DNA from: Pseudomonas fluorescens
GTDB taxonomy: Bacteria; Pseudomonadota; Gammaproteobacteria; Pseudomonadales; Pseudomonadaceae
DNA length: 64,000 bases
NCBI RefSeq assembly: GCF_001648775.1
Contig: NZ_LVEJ01000010.1
Span: 310,001 to 374,000 of the forward strand
Reading direction: 5' to 3'
Part shown: positions 6,847-15,358 of the stretch, in pieces
Numbering within the stretch: position 1 is the first letter of the stretch
How the letters are laid out: each line of letters begins with the position of its first letter
Notes under the pieces: generated by a model
The model's database searches: none
Seen by the model: the letters and a program-made list of their open reading frames with translations, nothing else
Told to the model about the DNA's origin: nothing
Made by a program: the position numbers and the translations under genes

Positions 6847-9252
6847 TTACGGCAAGGCGTAAGCCATCACGTAGTCGCCGCGATCGGTCGACTGACGCGC
6901 ACCACCGGCGGTGATGACGACGTATTGCTTGCCGGTTTTCGGCGACACATAAGTCATCGGGCCGCCCTGACTGCCGACGGGCAGACGGGCTTTCCAGACT
7001 TCTTCACCGTTGCCGCTGTTGAAGGCGCGCAGGTAGAAGTCCTGAGTGCCGGCGATGAAGATCAGGCCACCTTGCGTCGACAGCGTGCCGCCGAGGGTTG
7101 GCAGACCGATCTTGATCGGCAGGTGCATGCGGATGCCCAGCGGACCGGTGTCTTCAACAGTACCGACTGGCACTTGCCATGCGACTTTCTGGGTCTTCAT
7201 GTCGATCGCGGTCAGCGTGCCGAACGGCGGTGCCTGGCACGGAATGCCGGCCACGGACAGGAAGCGGTTTTTGTTCACCGCGTAAGGCGTGCCTTTCAGC
7301 GGAACGGCGCCCATGCCGGTGTTCAGCGCTTCGCCACCACCAGCGGCCTTGCCCTGGTTCTGCGACGGGATCATCTGAATCCACAGACCCAGACGCATGT
7401 CGTTGACGAAGATGAAACCGTGTACCGGGTCAGTCGAGAGGCTGCCCCAGTTCATGCCGCCCAGCGAACCCGGGAAGCTCAGCGATTTATCAGTGCCCGG
7501 CGCGGTGTACAAACCGTCGTAACGCATGCCTTTGAAGTCGATGCGGCAGAGCAGCTGATCGTACGGAGTGGCGCCCCACATGTCCGATTCGGTCAGGTGC
7601 TGTGCACCGATCTGCGGCATGCCCAGCGATTTTGGCTGGGTAGGCGAGTACGGTTCGTTCGGGATGTTCGCCGCTTTCACCGGTACTTCTTTAACGTCGG
7701 TCAGCGGTTTGCCGGTGGCGCGGTCGAGCACGTAGATCTGCCCGGCCTTGGTGCCGATGACCACGGCCGGTACGGTTTTGCCGTCCTTGGTGAAGTCGAT
7801 CAGGCTCGGCTGCATGGGCAGGTCGAAGTCCCACAGATCGTTGTGCACGGTCTGGAACACCCAGCGCTCTTCGCCGCTGGTCGCATCCAGCGCGAGGACC
7901 GAAGCGCCGTAGGTGTGATCGAGTTTGCTGCGCTCGACACCATAGATGTCGGTGGAGGAGCTGCCCATCGGCAGGAAGACCGTGTTGGTGGCCGGGTCAT
8001 AGGACATTGGCGCCCAGCTGTTCGGCGTGCTGCGCACGTAGGTGTTGCCGTCGGCCGGCGCTTTTTTATCCTGCGGGTTGCCCGGGTCGAACGCCCAACG
8101 CATGGCGCCGGTGATCACATCAAAACCACGGATCACGCCGCCGGGCATGTCGGTTTGCACGTTGTCAGCCACGCGACCGCCGACCACCACGGTGGTACCG
8201 GCCATCAACGGCGCGGAAGACAACTGATAGTAGCTGTCCGGCACATTACCCAGACCGGCCTTCAGATCAACCTGACCGTTGTTGCCAAAGCCCTGGCAGA
8301 ACTCGCCGGTGTCAGCATCGACTGCGATCAGACGGGCATCAATGGTGTTGGTCAGCAGACGGCGCTGGCAGTTGGCGGCCGGCGCAGGCTTGGCTTCGAT
8401 GATGGTCGAGTTGCTCGGCTGAGCGATGGCTTTGGTGGCATCGAAATAGGCCATGCCACGGCAACGCTGCCAGACTTTCGACTGGGCGTTGATCGCGTTC
8501 TTCCACAGTTCCTTGCCGGTGTCGGCATCCAGCGCAATCAGGTTGTTGTGCGGGGTGCAGATGAACACCTTGTTGCCGACCTGCAGCGGGGTGAGCTGGT
8601 CTTCGGCGCCGTTGCCATCGCTCTCGGCGACGTCACCGGTGTGATAGGTCCACGCGACTTTCAGTTTGTCGACGTTCGTGCGATTGATCTGGTCCAGCGC
8701 GGCGAAGCGGCTGCCACCTTCGGTATTACCGTAGTGCGCCCAATCCTTCTGCGCCTGATCCGGCTCGACCGGGGTCACACCCGGGCCAGTACCGGTCGCA
8801 GCAACCGTCGGGTGAGCAACGAACATGTTGCCGGCAGCCACTGCCAGCCCAATCGCCAGCACAGCGGCAACGCCGTAAGCGCCGCGACCTGGAACGCCAC
8901 CGCTGGCCCGTTTGAGCAACGGGTAGACGAGGGCAACGGCCAGACCGACCGCGCTGAACATGAACAGCCGCGAGAACACCGGCCAGAACACCAGCCCGGC
9001 ATCACTCACCGCCCAGATCGCGGTCCCGACCAGGAACGCGGCGAACAACCACGCACCCGCCGGCTTGAAGCGCGCGATCAGCAGACCGGCAACAGCCATC
9101 ACCAGCCCACCGATCAGGAAGTACCACGACCCTCCCAGGCTGACCAACTTCACGCCGCCCGCAGCCAGCGCCAAGCCGAGCAGGGCGATGATCACGCCCA
9201 GCCCGACCAGAATGAATTTTGATATGCCCGAGAGGCGTTGACTCTGCTTCAC
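6847..9252 (-). CDS. gcd: Membrane-bound PQQ-dependent glucose dehydrogenase
   Basis: An 801-residue quinoprotein that oxidises D-glucose (or a related polyol such as quinate/shikimate) to the lactone in the periplasm and passes electrons to ubiquinone. The first 145 residues hold five hydrophobic helices. The remainder is a PQQ eight-bladed propeller with W-motif repeats such as LDADTGKELW. Residues expected at the PQQ site are present: TPHNN (H235), HNDLWDFD (470-477) and TKAGQIYVLD (K502), matching the histidine, aspartate and lysine of E. coli Gcd. The length agrees with Pseudomonas Gcd. The start codon is GTG with only a weak GGGA upstream. A TATAAT promoter with an operator-like palindrome precedes it, and oprB follows, which favours glucose as substrate. 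Confidence 0.93.
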   Translation of the reverse strand: MKQSQRLSGISKFILVGLGVIIALLGLALAAGGVKLVSLGGSWYFLIGGLVMAVAGLLIARFKPAGAWLFAAFLVGTAIWAVSDAGLVFWPVFSRLFMFSAVGLAVALVYPLLKRASGGVPGRGAYGVAAVLAIGLAVAAGNMFVAHPTVAATGTGPGVTPVEPDQAQKDWAHYGNTEGGSRFAALDQINRTNVDKLKVAWTYHTGDVAESDGNGAEDQLTPLQVGNKVFICTPHNNLIALDADTGKELWKNAINAQSKVWQRCRGMAYFDATKAIAQPSNSTIIEAKPAPAANCQRRLLTNTIDARLIAVDADTGEFCQGFGNNGQVDLKAGLGNVPDSYYQLSSAPLMAGTTVVVGGRVADNVQTDMPGGVIRGFDVITGAMRWAFDPGNPQDKKAPADGNTYVRSTPNSWAPMSYDPATNTVFLPMGSSSTDIYGVERSKLDHTYGASVLALDATSGEERWVFQTVHNDLWDFDLPMQPSLIDFTKDGKTVPAVVIGTKAGQIYVLDRATGKPLTDVKEVPVKAANIPNEPYSPTQPKSLGMPQIGAQHLTESDMWGATPYDQLLCRIDFKGMRYDGLYTAPGTDKSLSFPGSLGGMNWGSLSTDPVHGFIFVNDMRLGLWIQMIPSQNQGKAAGGGEALNTGMGAVPLKGTPYAVNKNRFLSVAGIPCQAPPFGTLTAIDMKTQKVAWQVPVGTVEDTGPLGIRMHLPIKIGLPTLGGTLSTQGGLIFIAGTQDFYLRAFNSGNGEEVWKARLPVGSQGGPMTYVSPKTGKQYVVITAGGARQSTDRGDYVMAYALP

Positions 9253-9281
9253 GTTGAATGTCCCGTTGAAATGAGGCGGGC

Positions 9282-9310
9282 ATTATATAGATAGGTAACT
9301 ACCTAGTTAA
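9282..9310 (-). promoter_or_regulatory. Sigma-70-like promoter of gcd with palindrome in the spacer
   Basis: Read on the minus strand, TTAACT (9305-9310) and TATAAT (9282-9287) are separated by 17 bases, good -35/-10 spacing, and the -10 lies 30 bases before the GTG of gcd. The spacer is filled by the palindrome TAGGTA-AC-TACCTA (9292-9305). A protein bound there would cover the promoter, so this is a likely repressor operator. The regulator is unknown. Confidence 0.6.
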
Positions 9311-9582
9311 ATCATAAATTCAGTAATAAAGCATTGTCGGTTGTTGAATAAAGCGTTTGTGCCGGGAATCGCGTTCTCACTGGGCTGGATAGGTCTTTGA
9401 AATGTCGGTAAAACACGCATTTCTGTCAGGAAAAATGTGGGTTATGACAGCTCGGCCATTGAGTCGCGATCAGTGTTCAACCGACGCACGGCAGTAAAAT
9501 CAGCTTAGCCCACATATTGCTCAAGCCCTGCGAGCAAGGATTCGAAAGCCAACCTGCATGGTCAGCCAGACGCCAAATGTGC

Positions 9583-9650
9583 GGCGATTGCGGGAATTCT
9601 GTCAGCCACGCCCCAATGGGGTCTGATCAACTCACATGCCCGCAATCGCC
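9583..9650 (-). terminator. Long inverted repeat downstream of the RoxA-like gene; holds most of the 9253-9662 gap signal
   Basis: Twelve-base arms GGCGATTGCGGG (9583-9594) and CCCGCAATCGCC (9639-9650) enclose an inner CCCCAATGGGG hairpin. The element begins 12 bases beyond the stop of the cytochrome gene (9663, minus), so it probably ends that transcript. Apart from this element and the gcd promoter, I see nothing in the gap 9253-9662. Confidence 0.6.
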
Positions 9651-9662
9651 AGATAAACACCG

Positions 9663-11474
9663 CTAAAGCGTTTTCATGTACTCAATCAGCGCGTAACGAT
9701 CGGCGTCGAGGAACGATGATGCTCCATAGTCGTGACCAGCATTTGAATTGCCTGGCAAAGAAGTGTCGAAGGTGAAAGGGCTACCAGGTCCGAAAGCATC
9801 TACAAATCCGACTTTCTCCGGATCGAACATGATTGAGCCTGTTTTGAAGCTGGAAGGTCGTTTATCTGGTGGGAGCAGCAGGTCATACAATGTGCGCACC
9901 GAGCCATTATGCAAATACGGCGCTGTTGCCCAGATGCCGGTCAAAGGACGCGCCTTGTAGGCCAGTGTCGGGTATTTCTTTTTGTCCTGGGCCAGCGCAT
10001 AGCAGGCCTGGAGCCGTCGACTTCTTTCTGACTGGAAGGCCCGCAAAAAGCCGAACGTACCCTTGCGGATGACACGTGACGGGGCTGGCTCGACGTTCAT
10101 AAAGTCCTTCAAGGCAAGTGCAACGATGTCGTGTTTTTGATTCAACAATATTTCCCGCGCCGTTACACCCAACTGAGTTACCAAAGTCGATTGATCAGTG
10201 ATTTCGCCAAAAATTTTGTTGAGATGTATGCCCCTCAGTTTTCCCGGATCGCTGATAAATTGCACAGCGTTGCACGCCATCCAGGGATCAGTTGTGATTG
10301 AGCGGTTTGTTTCCGTCTCGGCGCTGATGGTTGACATCTTGGCGACGATTTTGGCTTTCAGGTCATCACGTGGCAGTGGCAGATGGCAGCTCGAACAATT
10401 TTGCGCAAACAATTCGGCACCGCGCTTCTGTTTGTTCTCATCTATACCCCCAAGCTTTTCCGGCCACTTCGGTGGTTTCAAGCGCGTAAGAGTGCGTTCA
10501 AGCTGGTCGAGGTTGTCGATGCGCACGCTTGAGGGGAATCCTTTGAAGTGCGTATCGGAACGAAACGAAACATCGCCGAAGACACCGACCACTTCAGATG
10601 CGTTACGCGCGAGGGCACCAATATCCAGTCCATTCGATCCCAGTTTCAAATTAGGGGCGACACCGTTCCACTGCACTTTATCGTGCTGCGGTGTATTCCA
10701 CAGGAACGGGTAGCTGACTGGAGCATCGGAGGGATTTGGAGTCGGTTGCGGCGCGCCGTTAAGTTGAGCAACGCGATTGAGAATATGCCCAACGGCATCT
10801 ACACGCCCCGGACCATACACAAGGTCGGTGTGATTGAGCGATGCGCCTTCTTCCAGGAACCGGTTCAAGGTGTCCAGTGCAGTGGACAATAACTGGCGAT
10901 TGGCTTGAGTGTCCGTGCCTGCCAGCACTTTGCTGGCAAAACGATCGAATTTTTCTTTGTCGTTTTGGGTATCTGACAATGCTTCGCGAAAGGCGTGAAG
11001 AAACTTTTGAAAGTCAGCGTTGGTAGGTCCGCCCGGTATTTCCCACGTGTAGCCGTCGAAGGACACATTAGCGGTATGGCAGGCTGCACAGTTCATTCCC
11101 ACCCACGGCTCCTGATCCGATTGGCCGTCTTTCCAGCGCAAACGAGAAAACGTCAGCGCTTTGTCGCTCTCTTTATCAACTACGAAGCCGCGCGGCAACC
11201 GGTAACTCTGGTAGGCAAACACTAGCGTACTGGGTGTATAGCCATATGTCTGGACGTTGGCGTCAGACATGAAGGGGACTTTCGATCCTTTGATCTCTAA
11301 TGCCGTAATCCAGCTGAGAGGAAGCAAACGTGACCCTTGTGAAGTGTCTCGCCAGACGGCGAGGTCTTTGGCACTCCAGTTTTGGTCTAGGGTGTAATCG
11401 TTTGCCAATACAGCGGCCGAGATGAGGGATCCAGCACCGATGCTTGCGGCTACCAACACGGACTTCAATGTCAT
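9663..11474 (-). CDS. RoxA-like dihaem c-type cytochrome (peroxidase/oxygenase family)
   Basis: A 603-residue exported cytochrome. A signal peptide (MTLKSVLVAAS to AVLA, about 24 residues) leads into the mature protein. Two haem c attachment motifs are visible, CAACH (129-133) and CSSCH (360-364). The second follows KRGAELFAQN, usual for cytochrome c peroxidase-like domains. The C-terminal part holds PYLHNGSVRTLYDLL and GHDYG, features of the RoxA-like dihaem group that includes the rubber oxygenase RoxA. Two haems and a length near 600 fit that group better than classical 350-residue CcpA. The substrate is unknown. It stands alone, with a hairpin behind it, between gcd and the defence-like genes. 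Confidence 0.8.
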   Translation of the reverse strand: MTLKSVLVAASIGAGSLISAAVLANDYTLDQNWSAKDLAVWRDTSQGSRLLPLSWITALEIKGSKVPFMSDANVQTYGYTPSTLVFAYQSYRLPRGFVVDKESDKALTFSRLRWKDGQSDQEPWVGMNCAACHTANVSFDGYTWEIPGGPTNADFQKFLHAFREALSDTQNDKEKFDRFASKVLAGTDTQANRQLLSTALDTLNRFLEEGASLNHTDLVYGPGRVDAVGHILNRVAQLNGAPQPTPNPSDAPVSYPFLWNTPQHDKVQWNGVAPNLKLGSNGLDIGALARNASEVVGVFGDVSFRSDTHFKGFPSSVRIDNLDQLERTLTRLKPPKWPEKLGGIDENKQKRGAELFAQNCSSCHLPLPRDDLKAKIVAKMSTISAETETNRSITTDPWMACNAVQFISDPGKLRGIHLNKIFGEITDQSTLVTQLGVTAREILLNQKHDIVALALKDFMNVEPAPSRVIRKGTFGFLRAFQSERSRRLQACYALAQDKKKYPTLAYKARPLTGIWATAPYLHNGSVRTLYDLLLPPDKRPSSFKTGSIMFDPEKVGFVDAFGPGSPFTFDTSLPGNSNAGHDYGASSFLDADRYALIEYMKTL

Positions 11475-11683
11475 TTCTTCGATCCTTCATGGCTGATGCC
11501 AGGCTTTTTTATGATTGTTTGGGCTCGTAGAGTTTTTGACCTTCTGAAAACGTGGATAAAAGGCTCACTGTCACGTTATGAAGCCCTGTTAGCAGCGTAG
11601 AAGGCTTTTGCAAAAGTGCTGGCACTTTGTCATGAGCGATAAACGCCGCTTAGGTCCTTATCAGGATTGCAAGGCGCATGGGT

Positions 11684-11712
11684 GCTCTAATCAAAGCGAA
11701 ACGGATTAGAGC
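11684..11712 (-). terminator. Hairpin at the end of the ATPase-HNH operon
   Basis: Nine-base arms GCTCTAATC (11684-11692) and GATTAGAGC (11704-11712) lie directly after the HNH gene stop (11714). The loop is 11 bases and there is no strong T run on the minus strand, so the terminator call rests on position and stem. Confidence 0.55.
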
Positions 11713-11713
11713 T

Positions 11714-12640
11714 TTACTGCTGGATCAACTTGAATGTCCTGTCAGATAAAGCGCTATGAAGGCTTTGAAGCACGGCTTCCAACTCACCACCTTCTTTGAC
11801 TTCAAACCGCTCAATTGTCTCTAGCGAAGCTTTCAGTGCCGGATTCGCGTTGACGAGCACTTCTTTGCCTGCAATATGCTTGAGCAAATCTTCACAGAGT
11901 TTTTCCCCTTGCCGCGTGATGCCTCTGTACAAGGTGATGCTGTAATCATTGGTTTGTACGCGGATGAAGCGTATGTGATCGTTGTATTTGTGGAACCTGG
12001 GATGAAACATTTCTGTGAAAGAAGCAGGCGATGGATAGGCCTCCTTATTTTTTTTCGTGGGGCAGGACCAGTCTTTAATGCCCTTCAGACCGTTGCAATC
12101 CACGCATGCTACCGAGAGGTTCCAGAAATGAAACGAATAGTGCTCGTAGGTCTCTCGCGGCAGGATGTGCTCAATGGGCTTGGCATTACCATTTTTGAAC
12201 AGCCATCGCCGACAGTAGCAGCAGCGATCGCCTTGCTCTATCGCAATAAAATCTCGGAAGGCTCCCTTGATATCACTGATTTTTGGTGTGGCTACCTTCG
12301 CGCGTGTGCGCCTCTTCTTTGCGGCCGGAGCAGGGACCGCTTGCGCAGCAGCTGCGTCAAGGTCTGCTTCTTCGGCCAATGTGCCTTGGTCCAGAGCAAC
12401 CGCAGCGGTGAGATCATCTTTTTCCTTGGTATGCTGATTGGAGAAGTCACTCCAGAGGTTACGCTTTTCGGGTGTCTTACCGTCTTGCAATAATTTGAAT
12501 CTGTTGATTGCCTGAATGTGGAAGCGGGAAATATTAAACATTACCCGCCTACGTACCTTCTCGTCAGAATGGCATTGTGATTTGTAATCATCAAAGATGA
12601 GCTTCATTTCTGCTTCGTCCAAGACACAATAGTCAATCAT
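11714..12640 (-). CDS. HNH endonuclease, PtuB-like (Septu-type defence effector)
   Basis: A 308-residue protein with a zinc-supported HNH fold in its middle: C140-x2-C143, then IEHILPRETY (E157, H158), FWNL (N174) and C179-x2-C182 with DCNGLKG. This CxxC / IEH / WNL / CxxCN order is that of PtuB- and retron-associated HNH nucleases. Residues about 90-120 are an Ala/Pro/Lys/Arg-rich linker (KKRRTRAK) that may bind DNA or tether domains. Its ATG overlaps the end of the ATPase gene by 8 bases, so the two are translationally coupled. In Septu systems an ATPase (PtuA) and an HNH nuclease (PtuB) form one anti-phage complex, and that role is inferred here. It is longer than a minimal PtuB, with extra N- and C-terminal regions. 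Confidence 0.82.
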   Translation of the reverse strand: MIDYCVLDEAEMKLIFDDYKSQCHSDEKVRRRVMFNISRFHIQAINRFKLLQDGKTPEKRNLWSDFSNQHTKEKDDLTAAVALDQGTLAEEADLDAAAAQAVPAPAAKKRRTRAKVATPKISDIKGAFRDFIAIEQGDRCCYCRRWLFKNGNAKPIEHILPRETYEHYSFHFWNLSVACVDCNGLKGIKDWSCPTKKNKEAYPSPASFTEMFHPRFHKYNDHIRFIRVQTNDYSITLYRGITRQGEKLCEDLLKHIAGKEVLVNANPALKASLETIERFEVKEGGELEAVLQSLHSALSDRTFKLIQQ

Positions 12641-14966
12641 TGTTGTCAGCCTCGACTACTTCATTCATGTGCTCGTCTGTCATGCGCTTCTCACGCAGAA
12701 GCATTTCTATCGCGGCGTACGCTTTACTTATAAGATCCAGGTCTTCCTGTTGTCCGGGCGGTATATAGGCACCTGGTTCTTTTTGCATGGCTGACTTTAT
12801 TTTGTCCAGATCAGCCAGCGGATCGCGATCATCGTCCCCTGAGTTCGTCCTGGCTCCCATTGTACTGGCAACCAACCGTGCACAGGCCTCATGGACTCCC
12901 CGATTGTGGGGCGTGTAGGTGCCAAAGCCACCAAGAATGATCGATTCAACCGAATACCTGTCCTTCTCGCTCAGCTCTCTCAGTAATCCCATACCCAGGA
13001 GGAAGCTGTGGCTATGCTCATCGTTGGCGTTGCTGATCAGGGTCGGGGCATGAGTCGCAACTACGAAGGAACAACCGAAGCGTTTAGAGAGCAAGTGGAA
13101 CACTCTGGGTAAGGTTTGCTGCCATTGAAGGTGCAAGCTGATCTCGGGCTCGTCGACCAGAAAAACCTTTCCAGGCTCAGCACTGGTGATGATGCTGAGG
13201 AGCAACTGATTAATATTTTGCTCGCCAGAACTTAGGGATGAGTAGGATATTATTCGCTGACTTTGCCCTTCGTTTTGAGGCCGGACGAGACCAAATTCAT
13301 ACTCCTCAAGGCGATCGGGAATACGGTTGTCACTGGCTGATGGTGACATTTGCATAAACCGGATCTCTGTCGGTGTCTCCTCTAGCGCCATCTCTGGCTT
13401 CAGGGTCAGATAATAGCGTGCAATGTAGCCCAGACATGTCTGACACTCAGTTAATGCATCAAGTTTTTGTTGATCAACAAAAACCTTGGCGGCCAGCGTG
13501 ACGATACTTTTAGTGAGTTGCGAGGGTGAAATTGATTGAACTCGAGTGCGCACACCTTTGTATTCGAAACCGAGCTTCTGGGCCACTTGACCAAAGGGAA
13601 AGCGGTCATGGACTCCCGTCGAGATACCCACCGTTTTTCTTTGAAGGGTGCTCATTTGCTCAATCAGTTCACAGAGGATCAAAGTCTTCCCTGCGCCGTT
13701 ATCGCCAATGACGTAGATGCAGGCGGGACGATTTGAGTCGTTCAATAAGTCAATGATTTTCTGGGGGTTTGCAGCGTTATTGAACGTTTCGCCATCAAGT
13801 TTGTGTGTACGGATAAAGCTTTTAGGCGAATGAATTTTTATAGAGTGGACACGGTCTGGTATGTGCGTGCTGCAAAGTGTTTTGACGTTGCGATATCCTT
13901 CGTGAAACTGGGCGTTGAGTATCGTTGCAACTTTTGACGGTGTGTGTTTCAAGTGGCTTGCAAAGCTACGCCCCTCATGAGTATTGAAAATATGTGCGGC
14001 AAGAATGGCTCGTTCTTGAAGATCCAGGGTTTTCAAGGATTTATTGGTATCTGAAACATCTACATAGAGTGTCGTATCGTTAAAGCGACGCACTCCTCGA
14101 CTGAGGATAATCAATAATCTGTCCTTCCAATTCCCCTTGATCTCTACTGAGCTAAAGCATATCACTGCGTCAAGTCGAATGGCTGTCAACATATCCGAGC
14201 GGGACATTTTGTTCAGATGATTCTGGTAGGTTTTATCAGCAGGCAAAACCAGCATGAATCTGGCAGGCTCTCTGTGAGAACTTATAAACTCCAGAGAATG
14301 GTTGAGAGAAAAGGAGTCCGGTCTTGTTAAGTCAAGGCATGTGTCAATCAGGTACGACGGAGTATGAGTGGCGGTTATATTTGCTGAGAATTTGGTAAAT
14401 AATGGATGGATCTCGTTGATCAATAACTTTAATGAGATCAATTTGCCCAGTGTTTTTGAACCTGGCTGCCCCATTGGAAAGGAATTGTTGTCAGTATGGC
14501 GAATCTTACCCAGAGATAATTCCGCGGTGATGGGAGAAACTTCAAAGATCGGTGTTTTAGTGGTCGATTGAATGCTGCCCACCAATGCTGCGACTACGAC
14601 AGGGTGGCTCGTGGGGATCTCAAAATTCCCACAAATATAACTATCAATTAAATAAGTCGCAGTCTTGATCTTCTGATCTACTTTGTAGGATATGCCTCGA
14701 TCTTGTCGAAGTTGCCTTAAACGATGCTCAAGGCCTTCTCTCAGCCTGACTTCTTCGCTCCTGTCCAAGCGTAATAATTCGAGTAATTCAGCGCTTGTAT
14801 CTCTTATTTGGTACTCGAATTCGGAAGAGAACGCAATGTCCCGGATTAGATGGAGGGCGGCCAGAAGGCATGTTTGCTGATACGAAACGTTTGGATGTTC
14901 GTCACGAACATTGAGCATTGCATCAGCTATCAGGCGCGTCACAATAATGCTTTCGTCATATTCCAT
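12633..14966 (-). CDS. SMC/ABC-like AAA ATPase, PtuA-like, with large N-terminal extension
   Basis: A 777-residue protein. The C-terminal half is an OLD/PtuA-type ABC ATPase: Walker A GDNGAGKT (421-428), signature SLSSGEQ (577-583), Walker B VFLVDEPE (601-608) and an H-loop ATHAP (H639). Walker A and signature are about 150 residues apart, as in compact PtuA-like ATPases. The first 400 residues are unusual. The segments RFMLVLPAD (236-244), LDAVICFSS (265-273), LLIILSRG (284-291) and LYVDVSD (300-306) recall the strand order of type I N6-adenine methylase subunits, but no NPPY-like catalytic motif is seen, so it would be a degenerate or sensor domain. It overlaps the HNH gene and is preceded by a 31-codon ORF. 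The defence role is inferred. Confidence 0.8.
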   Translation of the reverse strand: MEYDESIIVTRLIADAMLNVRDEHPNVSYQQTCLLAALHLIRDIAFSSEFEYQIRDTSAELLELLRLDRSEEVRLREGLEHRLRQLRQDRGISYKVDQKIKTATYLIDSYICGNFEIPTSHPVVVAALVGSIQSTTKTPIFEVSPITAELSLGKIRHTDNNSFPMGQPGSKTLGKLISLKLLINEIHPLFTKFSANITATHTPSYLIDTCLDLTRPDSFSLNHSLEFISSHREPARFMLVLPADKTYQNHLNKMSRSDMLTAIRLDAVICFSSVEIKGNWKDRLLIILSRGVRRFNDTTLYVDVSDTNKSLKTLDLQERAILAAHIFNTHEGRSFASHLKHTPSKVATILNAQFHEGYRNVKTLCSTHIPDRVHSIKIHSPKSFIRTHKLDGETFNNAANPQKIIDLLNDSNRPACIYVIGDNGAGKTLILCELIEQMSTLQRKTVGISTGVHDRFPFGQVAQKLGFEYKGVRTRVQSISPSQLTKSIVTLAAKVFVDQQKLDALTECQTCLGYIARYYLTLKPEMALEETPTEIRFMQMSPSASDNRIPDRLEEYEFGLVRPQNEGQSQRIISYSSLSSGEQNINQLLLSIITSAEPGKVFLVDEPEISLHLQWQQTLPRVFHLLSKRFGCSFVVATHAPTLISNANDEHSHSFLLGMGLLRELSEKDRYSVESIILGGFGTYTPHNRGVHEACARLVASTMGARTNSGDDDRDPLADLDKIKSAMQKEPGAYIPPGQQEDLDLISKAYAAIEMLLREKRMTDEHMNEVVEADNND

Positions 14967-14975
14967 ATAAATTCT

Positions 14976-15071
14976 CTAAATCCTGGCACCTGAAGGGGGT
15001 AGTGGCACAATGATATTCTTCGCAGAGAAAAACCACGACTTCTTTATCGCGTTATCTTCTTTGCTGTCCAT
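14976..15071 (-). CDS. 31-residue ORF heading the ATPase-HNH operon
   Basis: A short frame below usual length cut-offs: ATG at 15069-15071, TAG at 14976-14978, coding MDSKEDNAIKKS followed by a more hydrophobic WFFSAKNIIVPLPPSG part. AGGAG lies 7 bases upstream of the ATG, a better ribosome site than that of the ATPase gene itself. Its stop is 9 bases before the ATPase ATG, so all three genes probably form one transcript. It could be a small partner or inhibitor of the ATPase, or a leader peptide that couples translation. No homologue is recognised. Confidence 0.55.
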   Translation of the reverse strand: MDSKEDNAIKKSWFFSAKNIIVPLPPSGARI

Positions 15072-15126
15072 AAGGCTCTCCTAGACTGGGTAAAACTTCG
15101 ATCAAATCGGAGAACCAGGAGCGCCC

Positions 15127-15270
15127 ATGTCCACTCCCACTAAGATTCGTACCCCGCGCGAGCTGATCGTTATTGCACATCTGGAGGCTGGATTACGCGC
15201 CCGAGCGAGGGGCATCGTATCGACGACAGGCACTGACACGGACGGATTAATTTCGGGACGCGCTAGCTGA
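15127..15270 (+). CDS. 47-residue ORF divergent from the defence-like operon
   Basis: ATG at 15127 is preceded by AGGAG with 6-base spacing. The frame codes MSTPTKIRTPRELIVIAHLE, then an Arg/Ala-rich helix (AGLRARARG), and stops at 15270. Only 55 bases separate its start from that of the leader ORF on the other strand, so the two promoters would have to overlap. The amidohydrolase gene starts 88 bases downstream on the same strand. It may be a small regulator or a remnant. No family is recognised. The remainder of the gap 14967-15358 shows nothing else. Confidence 0.4.
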   Translation: MSTPTKIRTPRELIVIAHLEAGLRARARGIVSTTGTDTDGLISGRAS

Positions 15271-15358
15271 TCGCGGGAGCTGACAGTGAAGTTGAAAAGA
15301 AACAGGAAGCTGCGGCATACACCGCCTTCACTCCGACCACATCAAGGAAACTCACTGC

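Noticed and set aside
6925..9222. A 765-codon open frame antisense to gcd
   Set aside because: Typical high-GC shadow frame, rich in Arg, His and Gln, with no motif; gcd is certain on the other strand.
15010..15084. A 24-codon plus-strand ORF with a G-rich sequence upstream
   Set aside because: It is antisense to the better supported leader ORF at 14976-15071 and lacks any other support.
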